Assembly: GCA_039000515.1 (NCBI GenBank)
Contig: JBCFYV010000024.1
Location: 44,346,019-44,410,018 of the forward strand
Direction: 5' to 3'
DNA: 64,000 nucleotides
From: Timema cristinae
Taxonomy: Eukaryota; Arthropoda; Insecta; Phasmatodea; Timematidae
Positions 35,600-47,994 of this stretch are shown piece by piece. Every line of letters begins with the position of its first letter. The stretch's first letter is position 1. Below the pieces are notes generated by a model. It did no database searches and was not told the DNA's origin. It saw nothing but the letters and a program-made list of their open reading frames with translations. A program made the translations under genes and the position numbers.

Positions 35600-38001
35600 C
35601 TAAAATGAGCACATACAAAACAATGTATCCATTAAGAGGTTATTTTCTAGATAAACAAATAATACAAATTAAAGTCGTGTATGTTTTTAACCACTATGCA
35701 TTACAAAACTTTTTTTTAAACAAAAGGGTATATTTAATGTTCCTTTATATTAAAAAAAATACTTATTTTATAATACTTTAATAAATTTTTCTCTATTTCA
35801 GCGGGATATCCAATTTGAACTCAAAACCAATTTTTATAATAACTCAATTTATACACACATAATACACCTTCCGGGACTAGAAATATGTACAATTTTGTAC
35901 AAGGGGAATAATTAATATCAAACTTTTCTGGACAAATCGTAGGAAATAAAATTGTTGAAAAACTTCCTTAGTGGGCCCTATACAATTTATTATTGAACGT
36001 GAGGTAAAATTCAGAAAAATTAACGTCAAATAAAACGTTAATTTCACATCCAAAGTAATATATTATTATATTTATAATATTTGATCTAACAAGTACCTTA
36101 AATAAAACATATTACTGAGCTTTTTAGGTAATTGATACTGATACCATTTTAAGAACCACAAACGAGTAAGATATATTTATAAGCTTCAGAGCTAAGGAAG
36201 GGATTGGAAAGCAAAATTGAAAATCCCAAAATGATACACTATGCCTAATTACACCGACCGCAATTTAAAACTTAGCCTTGGTCTCTGTTTAAAGCTGTGA
36301 ATTCCAGTTAAAGACGCCAAAACTGAATTAATTCTGATGGATGTATAAATTATATTGTTTAAAGTAAATGGGGCTTACTAATTAATTAAATATATTGAAA
36401 TTATATTCTACTTATTTAAATAAAAGCAGAATAATTTATCTTAGCCACTATTTCTGAAAGCTATATATATATAATATATATATAAAAAAAAAGTCCTGAC
36501 TCACTTTACTGACTCATCAACGCCCAGCCCAAACCCTTAGACCTAGAAAGCGGAAAATTTTCACAGAGGTTCCCTTTATGATATAAAGAGGAATAAGGCC
36601 GGAATTTTTTTTTAAATTCCACGGGACAGGGAATAAATAGGATTTATATAATTATTATACCACAGTGGGTAACGGGCAGCGTGGTCAGACGGGCAACGCG
36701 TTAGGACTGCTAGTTAGGTATAAAACCTAGATATAATATTATAAATACACGTGAAACAAACTGAAAACAGAACTTCAACACTTCTTTAGCTATTTTCACC
36801 AAACCAGCACTTCGTCTGTTCAACACAAGTCCAAGTTGCGTTATGCGCATGCGCAACGTAAGATGGCTCAAGAGGAGAGGAAAAATTGCCCGGCCAGCAA
36901 TTGGAATAAAACATATTGCGGCTAGCAAGACATAGCTTAACTTTCTGTGTAACCAACACATTTAAATACATGATCCGATATTTTTCTAAACATGCAGAGC
37001 AAATCTTATGCATTCTGTGTGTACCAGCCTTTAGATTGGCTTGCTGTTGATGGGAAGATTGGGGATAGAATCCCGGTTGGGTCTATTGATGTTTACCACC
37101 CGTTACAACCACCCCCACCCCGCCACAAATTGTTTACCAAACTTCTTAACCAACTCAAATGCTGGAAGATTACCGCTAAAATACTTCCTTCTTCATAACC
37201 CCACTATATTAATAATAATAATTATTCATATATGCGAATAGCCTAAACATTGAGTAAGACGATAAGATTAAACAAATAATTAATTCATACATTTAATTTT
37301 ACTAAAAGTGTATTTTTAAAACTGACAACGCATTAAAGTATAATATTTTATTGTTTTTAAAGTGATGTTGAAATACATTATCCAGTATTTTATATTATTA
37401 AATATTAGCAATATTAAACCTTATCTTATGTAATTATATTTTAGAACTTATATTTTATTTGAATTCATCATTTTTGTTAGATCATTTAATATTCTAGTGA
37501 TAGGTACTAGTACACTTTACAAAAACCTATTCCTAGTCGTTACATATTTTAAAATTGTATTATAGATAGATACAAATATATTTCAACATTTCAAGATAGA
37601 TTGATAAATGTCCGTCTGAGAAGAGATGGCCTGAATAAAATTGATTCAATCAAACTTAGCTAGGATTGGCACGGAATGCCTAAGGTTCTTGGTTAAATAC
37701 GATGTCAGGATTTGAATTTGTAATTAGTTCAGCAAAAAGACAATTGCATATATTTAATAACTATTTATTTTGTATCAGTATATTTTCTATGCGCGTATAT
37801 GTTTTTATTAAGTGTAAAATTACGCATAATAGGGGGTATAAAAATTATATTATTTATGGATATAATAGCAGATAAATATATCATTATAATATATTTAAAA
37901 ATAATAGTATTACGTGTTAAATTAATGGTGTATTTATTATAATGAATATATTTCAAGATATTTAATGTAGTGCTTGTTACCATTCAAAAGAGGGTACTTA
38001 C

Positions 38002-38032
38002 TATTTATATTTTTCAGCATTGTCAACTCCAC
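38002..38032 (-). CDS. Gene P2 exon 2: 31-nt mini-exon
   Basis: The acceptor TTTGTAATTACAG and donor GTAAGTACCC frame 31 nt reading VELTMLKNIN plus one base from phase 0 to phase 1. The length differs from the P0 and P1 mini-exons by exactly one codon. The phases of exons 1 and 3 fit it without adjustment. Confidence 0.52.
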
Positions 38033-38683
38033 CTGTAATTACAAAATATATTTTCAAAATTTAAATTTAATGTAAATGTCTTTATTTATCCGCAAAGTAA
38101 TACATCTACATTAAAAAAATATTCATGATGATATTTATGGGTTTAGTCATGAATTACAGCCATTTCAATAACATTGGTTCTAATATTATTGGTTCTAAAT
38201 TATTCAAAAATTAATTAATCAATGAAAGAGATCTACTTAAGTGATTAAATAACCTTTAAGATTAAAATAAAATTAATAGTTTAACGAGAAGTCCAATTCA
38301 TAAATATTTGGATTAGATTTATTCCCTTATTATTTTGTTGAATATCAATACCAGTTAATGATAAATGCTAGATCAGGTATTTTTATGAAACATAGTTTAG
38401 CAAGTTATTTGTAATAGGGCTTGCGGATTAATTTATAGTAAAATCCTAATCACTGAAGACTAAATGTTATACCTGACCATTTCTCGAATTAATCCTACAA
38501 AAATATTCAAGCAACAATCTTTCCCACACATCAAAGTAAAATATATTTTCATAACAACATACGAATATAATTGAATAAGAGCTTTCATAATAACAGTATT
38601 ATGTTTAATTTATCTTTTGTAATAATATGTAATAAAATATTAATAGCCTATTAATTTACTTCCAAACATGTATATATATATAT

Positions 38684-38724
38684 AGTGAGAGAGAGACAGA
38701 GAGAGAGAGAGAGAAAGAGAGAGA
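38684..38724. repeat. (GA)n microsatellite beside the P2 first exon
   Basis: GAGAGAGAGACAGAGAGAGA and onward, starting 13 bases inside the intron after the P2 exon 1 donor. On the transcribed strand it is a TC run. Confidence 0.93.
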
Positions 38725-38737
38725 ATTAATAACTTAC

Positions 38738-38785
38738 CCGAGAAAACTCAAATAAATACAAACAAATTACTTTGATGAACAACAT
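38738..38785 (-). CDS. Gene P2 exon 1: signal-peptide exon
   Basis: ATG at 38785 (minus) gives MLFIKVICLYLFEFSR, 16 codons ending CGG then GTAAGTTA in phase 0. It is hydrophobic and resembles a secretory signal, although less cleanly than in P0 and P1. A GA microsatellite (38684-38724) starts only 13 bases into the intron. A second strong donor context at about 39470 (ACAATG then GTAAGTATT) could mark an upstream 5' UTR exon. Confidence 0.5.
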
Positions 38786-40073
38786 GCTGTATTCTTCCCA
38801 GCCTTGCTTAAGTTTTGCATTTGTGATTAGCTCAACTATTAATAAACCACCAATAAATTGCTTTAAATAAAATATTCACTTGATTACGTAATAAAAACAA
38901 AAACATATTTATGAACATGAGCTTAGCTAAATAAAGAATATATGCGGGTTTTGATTAACCAAATGAAAACAACTACTCTTAAAAATTTTACTTTTTCGTT
39001 CATTTTTATTAGATCTAATTACAGTGTTTAAAAAAGAGTCTTCAATAAAATCAATCATCAAATAAGAATTTGAAGTAGTAACTGATTTTATCTACGTGTT
39101 AATGAATCTTAATATTTTTGAAATGACAAATGACCAGGATATTATTAATACTTATTCTTGCTTCAAATAAAGTGTATTATGTTTCTTAACACACCTAATT
39201 ATTTATGTGAATTTAATGTTAGTTTAATTTGATTTGATTTGGCTTTAAAAGTGTAATTACATTTTCTGTGGAAATGAACGTTTAGTATTTACAAAATACA
39301 ATTTAATTTTCGAATAACAAATATAAAAGGTCCTAAAATACTAACTTTTAAAATTACATAGAGCATTATGATAGACTATAAAAACACTACCTCAAAAGGA
39401 TGCACAATCTAATAATACGTCCACTCTTTAAAACCCACTTTCATTAGTCTTATAATGTTAAATACTTACCATTGTCACTTTCAATTAATTTTCGTTAACA
39501 CAATCCTTGATATTTAATTACTAATTCGATATCAGAGCCATTATTCAACATCTTACTTCTACTATCTAAAATGATGGTCGTCATTTAATTAAATGGCGCT
39601 TAACATTCAACTGCCATTTTTACTGTTTAGAGTTATTTTTAGTCATTCAACTCGTCTGAATAATTAGCGCATGTAATCTCTTGACATTATCTGATTATTT
39701 GGACTAGTCCTATACTGGGATTCAAATTAGACACTTCTTGAGATCTTCAGAAAGGGTAGATCTATATTTTTAGATAAAGCCTTTCCTTTGTACCCATATC
39801 ATGGTATTTACTCTATAATAGATGTTACAGATCAGTTACTTGACTCCTAAAATCACTGAGGTAATTAAGAAAGTGTTGTAAAATTGTATATAAAAAAACA
39901 CATGTGTATGAGAGAGACTAACCCAATATAGGAAATAAATTGGACAAGTTGGTCGGTACGTTTTTAATACGGAGGAAAATACATATTAATTACACAAATT
40001 TCCGATAACTACATATAAACTGTAATATTCTAAGTATTGTATTTCAGCAATAATATTGTGTATGTGACACTAT

Positions 40074-40304
40074 CAGTGTCGTGTCGTGGGATGTCGCCAG
40101 AGTAAGCGAAGTTTATTAAAACTGTAAGCCTACCAATGATCACCCAATCTGTCCCCCATTTGAAAAATCATAAATAGTATTTTCACTACACACCTCACAT
40201 GGGAATGTATGTTCGTTGACACCTGACCAATGAGGGTTCTAATTAATGATAAGGACATTGAGGTGACATTGCCAACCCTGGAAACACTTCTTGTCACGCC
40301 ACTG
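40074..40304. mobile_element. hAT-like MITE with 8-bp target duplication
   Basis: Termini CAGTGTCGTG and CACGCCACTG are imperfect inverted repeats. The 8-bp duplication GACACTAT flanks both ends (40066-40073, 40305-40312). CAxTG termini with 8-bp duplications are typical of hAT elements. There is no transposase, so it is non-autonomous. Confidence 0.88.
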
Positions 40305-40418
40305 GACACTATCATTTACCTGTTTGAAGTATCAATTTTCTCAAATTTGAAGTTTAGTTTTATTGTTGGATACATAAATCCATATTATCGATATAGCTAC
40401 AGTGTTTTACACAAGTTT

Positions 40419-40420
<2 letters not shown>

Positions 40421-40482
<62 letters not shown>
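40421..40482. repeat. (CT)n then (TA)n microsatellite
   Basis: About 22 bases of CT followed by about 40 bases of TA. Confidence 0.95.
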
Positions 40483-40487
<5 letters not shown>

Positions 40488-40576
40488 TATTTTTTACTAG
40501 TGTCAGATAACGTTGAATACCGTTACCTAAACATCAGCATTATCATGAACGGTTTCCAACCTGTGTCCAGGTCGGT

Positions 40577-40774
40577 TTAGTAAAATACCTCCTGCACTTT
40601 ATTCCATTCTGCTCCTCTCACTTGCACACTTGTCGCTATCTGTTCCTCCCATCTCTTGTTTGGTCTCCCTTGCGGTCTCTTCCCTTCATACTTCACATCC
40701 ATTAATCTTTTTTTTAAACACTCTCCCCTTCCATCCTCATTACGTGTCCATACCATCTCACCTTGCTTTCTCAA
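40577..40774 (-). pseudogene. LINE reverse-transcriptase C-terminal fragment
   Basis: A 65-residue minus-strand frame contains MDVKYEGKRPQGRPNKRWEE and ends GAEWNKVQEVFY. The GKRxxGRPxKRW...RGAxW pattern is the usual tail of non-LTR retrotransposon ORF2 proteins. It is a short, isolated, dead fragment. Confidence 0.6.
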
Positions 40775-42324
40775 CTATCTCATGTAGCCCTACCCATATC
40801 TATATGTTTTAAATAATATTATAAATCTAATTATTAAATATAAATAGCATAAAATAAATGGGGTTATAATAAATTTTTAAAAATATATATAACAGTCATT
40901 TGTTTATTATTGATCTATTATTTTTCATCATTATTTTTTATAATTTTTACATAATATTGTGGTTTTTTATTCGTTAGATTTACATATATTGTATTACAAT
41001 AATACTTTTTTTCTTTACAAATTGAGCACAAATATCAGGATGTATCACTCACTCTTCTTCTTGGGTTGTACAGACAATTTTTTTTTTTCATTATGGTTTA
41101 ATCATATTTCGTCATGCAACAATTATACAAACATTAAAAGAAAACTGGATTTGTTTATGAAAGACAAGATGTAATATTTACGTCTGTGTCTCGATATGTT
41201 CCCGGATGAAAATAAAATATCAATTAAAAACAAAAATGTAATAAATATTTAAGATGGTTACAGTTCACGTTCTTAAAATAGTGGTTTAAAATGTTTAATT
41301 TAGTACAACAATTTAACATTTGTATTAATTGCTTGGTCTTGAAATAAATTCAACATAACATTATTTTTGTATGATCTTAAAAATTTATCTTTATTTGAAA
41401 CATTTAAAAAAAATCAGTTTATCTACTATTATTTTAAACACTATGGGTATTTTTATCACTTAATTAATCTGGTTTTGAGTGATAATGACCATCTTTATAT
41501 TTTTAATTAAATACATAGAACAGATTTGTTTTGGAAAACATTAATATATCATTAAAACTAAAGATATATCAAGCATGTTCGAAAATTTAGCAATATATTT
41601 CTGTATTAAAAATGTGTGTGAACATAATGGTAATGTGTTCCATAAAATATTGTAATGAATAACTTTGGTATCCTAGACATCATTATATTTAATGGTTTCT
41701 TATTACTGATTTGTTTGGAAGAAAGTCTAGTTGCATGTTTATTTGTAGAAACTCTTATCTAAATTAATTTCAAAACCGTTATAAAGCATGAACTTTAGGT
41801 TTTTTTTTATTGAAAGTGATTTTGAGTACTATCGAATGAAACATTATTAACTTAAACATAAATTCGAAAGGAAATGATTAATTAGTATCTTATGGCTACT
41901 GTAAACAATTATTTTATTCGTCAGCTATCATATTAATATGTATGTTTAAAAACCTTAAGCATAATCGATATATTTAACATTTGTGAAACACTTGATTAAA
42001 TGTATTGATTAATACTGATTTTAGTGTTGTGGAACCTAGGAATTGTTTAACCAATTGATTTCAATTCGAATAACCATTGTATTAATCTAATATTTTATAA
42101 TATACGATGAATAAATGATTTAATTACATATGCTATGTTTTTAATTAAACTATTATAATTCAAGACATTATTTTGTTGCCATTGGTAGTTTATAAACATA
42201 ACATTTTATACATTATGTGCTATCATTTACCATACGTATTTTTTATGGTTAAGAAACAAAAATAAATTTGGACCTCTAAATTTCTTTTATAATGTAATAC
42301 CATATTGAATTAGTTATTAGTTAG

Positions 42325-42723
42325 CATTAAGGTGGAACTCGAGAAAAATACAGCATGGTTTTTTTTTTAGTTTTATGGCAAAACTTTTTTTTTTTGCAAA
42401 ATATTAAAATATTGCTCCAGTACCAACATATAATTTAATTTTCCTTACATGGTGGCCTCAAATTTTATAAAAAATATCGTACAAGAGTGTTCTGGAAGTT
42501 AATTACTTTATTTTTATTTTCATTAAAAAAAAAGTTGGTTAGATAATGTCACCCTGCTCATGTAAGATATTCAGGAACTGTTGAAATCAACATGTGGAGA
42601 AAATTAAACACTATGTTCGTATAGAAGCACTATTGTATTTATTTTAGCCGATGACATGTTTTGCCATAAAAACTGCAAAAACGCTGACCTTTTCTCGCTG
42701 TACCCTTCCATTCCACCTTAATG
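42325..42723. mobile_element. MITE with CATTAAGGTGGAA terminal inverted repeats
   Basis: The ends CATTAAGGTGGAA and TTCCACCTTAATG are perfect inverted repeats of 13 bases. The AT-rich interior includes ATATAATTTAATTTTCCTTA and GAACTGTTGAAATC, shared with the relatives at 14380-14800, 27590-27770 and 49610-50130. Confidence 0.82.
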
Positions 42724-42848
42724 TTTAAAATATTGAGAACTAACCACCATTTTAGTTGAAAAAAGACCAATTAATAATATATAGCATTCCATTTGTTAAA
42801 AACTTTTAGTTAATATTAGGTATTATTCCAATTTTATACACCTGATTT

Positions 42849-43032
42849 GATTGGGGTTCGAATCCCGGTAGTGTCTTTTGAGGGTGATTTCTCCTTAATG
42901 GTTTATCAATTTCCTATCATGCAAATAAGAGTAGATTACCTCTAAAATGCTTCCTTCCTCATCCCTACCACATTAGCGTAATTATCATGTATGTGTTTAT
43001 GTAAAGCAAGTAAGACATGGTGATAATAAAAA
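42849..43032 (+). mobile_element. SINE family 2, 5'-truncated
   Basis: It starts at the B box (GGGGTTCGAATCCCGG) and has body and a diverged tail ending GTAAGACATGGTGATAATAA. Confidence 0.8.
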
Positions 43033-43958
43033 AACGGCCTCTTATTAAAGTTGGATAAAATAATCCAATGACACCGGTTCGCTAAAATGTGTTACTTCTA
43101 TTGTGATTTAATAATGGCTTTTAATTTATTTTTTCAATAATTTTCTTTGTGATTTACAGAAGATTACAATAAAAATTAGGGTAGCTTACAATATTCTGTG
43201 TCACCTTCGCACAAAACAAAGACAATTTGAAATACATTTTTCAGTCTTTCATCACCAAAAGTGATATCCTAGACACAGGAAGATCAATTTGAAAGCTTAC
43301 TTTCTTTACCATTTTCAAAATCTTGTTTTCTGGCGAGAACACTAATGCGTTATTACTTTTGGCGTTAACTAGTTGCATCCATTGAGGTATAATCCAATGA
43401 TCATATACGGCTTTCTGATAGTTATAAAAATTACTAAATATAACTTCATGTATCCATAAGTTAACTCATTTGACAAGGGCCGTAGCCAGCCAATAATTTA
43501 ATGGGGGTGGGAGGGAGGGTTGATCGGCACATACCCCAATTGCTGGAAGTTAAAAAAAAAATTCCAAATGATAAAACCGTTCTATAAGCTCTCTGAAAAG
43601 GTATTTTGTTTCATGCAACCCTCTAGCTGCCGAAGACTAGGAAAATTTCTAAATATTTAGAAACTCTCTTAACTTCTTTTTATTGTAACAGCCCCCTAAT
43701 TTGTATTTGTATCTTAATTTTGATATTGTTTGAACCATAAATAAAGCCATATATATTTTGTTCATAAAATTTTGCTGGGGGTTGGAACCCCCCAAAAAAA
43801 ACCCTTGACTACGGCCTTGTAATTTGATCTAAATCTGTCACTTTTGATAGATATTATCTATCAATACCTATAAAGTAACAAAAATAATGCTCTCAATTTT
43901 GGCAACTTTTCTCTATATTTTCTCAAAGACAATTTGTATGAAAATTGGACTGTATAGT

Positions 43959-44177
43959 AAGTGGCGTGGAACGATATGTTGTCAGGATACGGAGAATTAG
44001 TTTAAATTCTACCTGTGATATTGGTCATTGGTTAGGTATCATGTGAGGCGTGTGGAGAAGAGTCTATGTGTATATGTTTGGTCAAATAGAGAAAAAAGGG
44101 GGGCGGGGGTAACATATCATTAGGCTGAGTTTTAACAAGCTCTGATTACCACGGCAACACTCCACGATATGCCACTG
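43959..44177. mobile_element. hAT-like MITE
   Basis: The termini AGTGGCGTGGAACGATATGT and ACTCCACGATATGCCACTG pair as inverted repeats. The flanks TGTATAGT and GGTATAAG are an approximate 8-bp duplication. Confidence 0.78.
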
Positions 44178-44389
44178 GGTATAAGTTTTATCCCAATAGG
44201 TGTTGTACCAGTCATTTAATAACCCTTATATATAAATATATATATACAAATGTTTTATATATATATATTTTTTTATATTAATAACGTTTAAAATTAGCCA
44301 CATACTTTGTAAAAGTATCAATGTGACGAGTGTTAAAACAGGGTTATCAATAGTAATAAAACTCATTAGTGTAACGTGGAATGTCACCG

Positions 44390-44617
44390 CGTCTTACTAA
44401 CCCTTGAGGTAATCCGTATATGATCTAATCACATCACGCTTATGTGTTTAGGGTTAGAAAGGTTTAATTTTGAAAACGTGTACTCGCATTTTTGTGGATA
44501 TGAGAGTGAGCGCTATCCTTAATTCACTTACCGGGATTCGATCCTCTATTTTCCCAATATCAGTATTTCAGTATAATGCTAGAGTGACACTTCAGAGAAT
44601 TTGCCCACTGAAGTAGG
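44390..44617 (-). mobile_element. SINE family 2, minus, diverged
   Basis: Tail complement GCGTCTTACTAACCC, body, and B box GGGATTCGATCC. Confidence 0.75.
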
Positions 44618-45795
44618 TGTTAAGATTTATAAAAAAAATATTAGTAATAAATGAATATTTATAAATATATGTTTATTCGAATGCTTATTTTGGGTAAGCT
44701 AGGCTTTGATTCATAGTTATTAATTTGAAAATATTTTTAATTTTATAACTCTATTTGGTTATGTCTCGAACAGGTAGTGGTGATGCTAAAAAAATATATA
44801 GTAATATTTTATTTTTACGAATGAAAACCAAACCTATTTTATAGTTTATAAAATTAGTTTTTAAAAACTAGAATAAAAAAGTAAATTCTCAATATAGCGT
44901 ATTTGGGGGATAATGAATGTCTACCTAAAAAAAATTAAAGTGTAATGTGCATAATATTCATACATTGTTTTAATTTTATAATTTATGTTTGTAGCATTTT
45001 AGGAATCATATTCACTTTCAAGACATATTTACATTCACAAAAATTATTTTAATGAGACAGTCATTCTAGTTTTAAGGTAATCTCAAATTTTACGCAATGA
45101 TGGAGAGGTACGTACATATATATTATAACGATAATAATTTCACTGGTACAATTAAAATATAATTGGAACACGTCTATTGTAATACACAATATTTTATACA
45201 TTTAAATCAACATTTGAACAGTCTCACATCACAATGCAGATTTCTTAAAATTTCGAAAATTTACATAGCAATAAAACAAATAATGATATTGTCACGTGTT
45301 CTTCCATTTTTGCATAATATATACTCGTATCTATTGTTTTAGGAAGATCTGCGAACTATACTGCCGTATTAACATCCTAATGTATTTATATATAACTCGG
45401 AATATTATATTAATAATAATATTAAACTGCCGTTTGGATAAAAATTGTATTAAAATGAATTTATTCTTAATAAACACGATAAAATAATATATCTTTTATA
45501 AAACTTCCTAATCACATTAGTTTTGTTTACGATTCTAGCTGCCTTCACTTTAAACCCCGACATGTTTTGGAGGAATTATATTCTAGCAGTTCTTTACAAA
45601 GTTGTCATCCGTAATGATATGTAGCACCTCTGTCAATAATAATTCCACACATGGGTAAAAATTCGATGGCACTAATGTCTTCCATCCTCCCACACGGGTA
45701 AAAAAAAAAAAAAAAAAAGGTATTTCTCAGTTTTTACAGAGCATGGGTGTTGCCTGAAGACATCAGACGAAATCTGTCGGTAATTTCCCCCAGAG

Positions 45796-46001
45796 TCACC
45801 TGACCACGTGCACCAACATCGCGAGGAAAGGGACGAGCAGAGTCGCCAACACCCGACAGGAACTCCCCCTTCTGGCTCCGGAACTGACACCGCTGATCTC
45901 ATTGCTGACGTCATGCATCGTCGAACTTTGATCCAACACCGACTCTTCCATCATGGACTGCAAGGGCGCTGTTGGATCAAGGACACATGCATAACACTTC
46001 T
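45796..46001 (-). CDS. Lachesin/DIP-like Ig protein: terminal GPI-signal exon
   Basis: Entered in phase 1 at TTTTCTAAG/AG, this exon encodes E-KCYACVLDPTAPLQSMM, then a Ser-rich segment (GVSSGARRGSS), then a hydrophobic tail CRVLATLLVPFLAMLVHVV with R and TGA at 45796. A small-residue site followed by a hydrophobic C-terminal tail is the classical GPI-attachment signal, and a GPI anchor is typical of the lachesin/DIP class. The exon is markedly more GC-rich than its flanks. The acceptor choice is the weak point: a hAT-like MITE starts only 8-9 bases upstream of it, so part of the pyrimidine tract and the branch region would be element-derived. A nearby alternative acceptor (CCCTTGCAG, 45975) gives the wrong phase. 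Confidence 0.6.
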
Positions 46002-46010
46002 CTTAGAAAA

Positions 46011-46536
46011 CAGAGGCGTGGAGTTGAATTTTTTGCCAGGATAAGCAGAGTTAGTTTAAACTGTACCAGTAACATTTTGTTCTGTTATGTTTTATTACAG
46101 AATCTCACTATCTCTCCAGTTTATTTGAATACAATATTATCATTATTTTAAAGGAATAGGGATTCGTAAGAAATCATTTTAGAAGTATTCTACCAGTATT
46201 TTCGTAGATGACGATTGGGAAACCATTTAGGAAAACCATCCTCAGTAGACCTGACCGCGATTCAAACCCCAATCTCTTCTTCATCAGCAGAAAAGTCTAA
46301 CACGAGAATGACGCCTTAGACCATTCAGCCACTGATAAGTAGGTACTGTAGCATGTTCTAATTACTCAGTAAGACATTAACTGGCCTTGGTATCCACGGA
46401 AATATATTTTCCATTCGAGGTATTTGGAGCAGAGAACATGTATGATTGGTCAAATAGGGACCAAGTTGTGGAGAATATTATCACAAGTACCTTCTCTGCT
46501 TAACATGGCAACATTTCACGACACGACATGACACTG
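46011..46536. mobile_element. hAT-like MITE, split by a SINE, abutting the GPI-signal exon
   Basis: The left end CAGAGGCGTGG and right end ACGACATGACACTG match the family. A minus-strand SINE (46205-46340) sits inside. No target duplication is preserved. Its left end is 8-9 bases from the acceptor of the Ig-gene terminal exon. Confidence 0.7.
46205..46340 (-). mobile_element. SINE family 2, minus, inside a hAT-like MITE
   Basis: Body and head complement (CCTTAGACCATTCAGCCACT) split the MITE at 46011-46536 into two parts. Confidence 0.75.
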
Positions 46537-46868
46537 GTGTCCAATTAGATATGTCTACAGGTAGTCTATAGTATGATATGTCTAATACTTATACCAATCA
46601 CCTAGCTCTAGAGATAATACAATTCTGTGGTGCCAGCTTGGGGTGTATTAAGTACACACATAGAACTGTTTGAAGATTAAATGTTAACATATACTATAAA
46701 ATTTTACTGTGACTCATATTAACTCAGGTAATTTATACCTAAACATTTTGAGCAATGGTTGGTTTGCAATGTTTAGCGCTGCAAATTCAACAAGAGGTAT
46801 AAAATCTCTTTTAGAAATCGTTAAAATTAAATAAATCAGCTCATTGTTCTCCGTGTATAATTAATTAC

Positions 46869-46934
46869 CTATCGTCGTCAAGGAAATCTCGTTTGCTGTA
46901 TCTCCTAATGGCCTGGGACTGGTTGCCTCAAATC
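46869..46934 (-). CDS. Lachesin/DIP-like Ig protein: linker exon 2
   Basis: A 66-nt exon with a strong acceptor (TTTTTCTTTCAG) and donor G then GTAATT, phase 1 to phase 1. It reads G-FEATSPRPLGDTANEISLTTI, a Ser/Thr/Pro stalk. Like linker exon 1 it is a multiple of three, so splice variants with either, both or neither linker would stay in frame. Confidence 0.66.
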
Positions 46935-47877
46935 CTGAAAGAAAAACCATGACCAAAATACATAAATAAATTACTGATGTCATAAATCGATATGTCTTGT
47001 GAAGTAACACTGGTAGTTTATCCAATTAGTAGTTTCTTCTCACTTCAATTATATTAGGGTTTAAGTAGAAACATTTTTTAGATCATAAACACAAATATTT
47101 TGTGGCCAACGTTTATGAAATTTTAAATTAATGTTCTTCTATAGTTATTTATACTATCAATAAAAATAGACAGCTGAAGATCGCAGTGCTTGAACTATGA
47201 ATATATTTATTTTAATAAATATTGATAACTGTCCGAAATGGTCCTTCATACCAGAATCCTACTATGGTTGACTCTACTACATGATTATTTGGAGATTTTT
47301 CCATTTCCAAGGGAATAAGAACTACCCTGGGTTAAGTTACCCTTCTGGTTAGTTCATAGGTGTGAAAAACAATTTATTCTGATTTTAATTCCCCTTCCAA
47401 ATGGTGTAAATAATAAAAGTAAAAATTATAAATATCTAATTTATTAATTTGTAATTTAAATTATTAATTTTTTTAACACATTAATATGATAATACATCCT
47501 AAGTTACTTTTATCAAATAATAAAGGATGAGTTGAAATGACGTAACATCTGGTTATTAACTGTGACAGGAATTGATTAAATATATAAATAAATGTGGTGT
47601 AATAAATCTTTTCTAAAATTATAGTAGAGGGTGAGTCATAAAGAAATGCCCCACCACCTCCTTAAAAGGGCACACGAAGAGTAGAGCGTAATCTGAAAGA
47701 GCATATTACAAAGAAAAGACAGTCGTGGAAGTAGCGATAAAGAATAATAACCAATCTACTAGAGTGTGAGGTGAGTTATATTTGTATATTAACTTTGATT
47801 AATTATTATCATAAAAGTTCGTAGCGAAAAAAAAATCTCATTAAATTTTATTCTATAATATACATTTGTTTCCTTAC

Positions 47878-47940
47878 CTGGTATTGTTACTACTTGGTTT
47901 TCTGTGGATCCAATAGGCATTCTGGTTGGGACTTTGATTT
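47878..47940 (-). CDS. Lachesin/DIP-like Ig protein: linker exon 1
   Basis: A 63-nt exon (acceptor AATTTTGTGCAG, donor GTAAGGAA), phase 1 to phase 1, so it is symmetrical and skippable. It reads E-IKVPTRMPIGSTENQVVTIP. RLYEI at the junction after Ig3 is usual in this family, and the rest is the low-complexity stalk between Ig3 and the membrane anchor. It can be an alternative cassette because its removal keeps the frame. Confidence 0.72.
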
Positions 47941-47994
47941 CTGCACAAAATTAAAATACAATTTAATTAGTAAAATTTTCTTTATTAATTGAAG

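Larger units (their letters stand above)
38790..45795. other. Region between P2 and the Ig gene
   Basis: Two MITEs (40074, 43959), the CATTAAGG MITE (42325), a LINE fragment (40577) and SINE pieces. No exon is supported, except a possible P2 5' UTR donor at about 39470. A minus-strand AATAAA at about 45462 could end the Ig-gene transcript. Confidence 0.45.
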
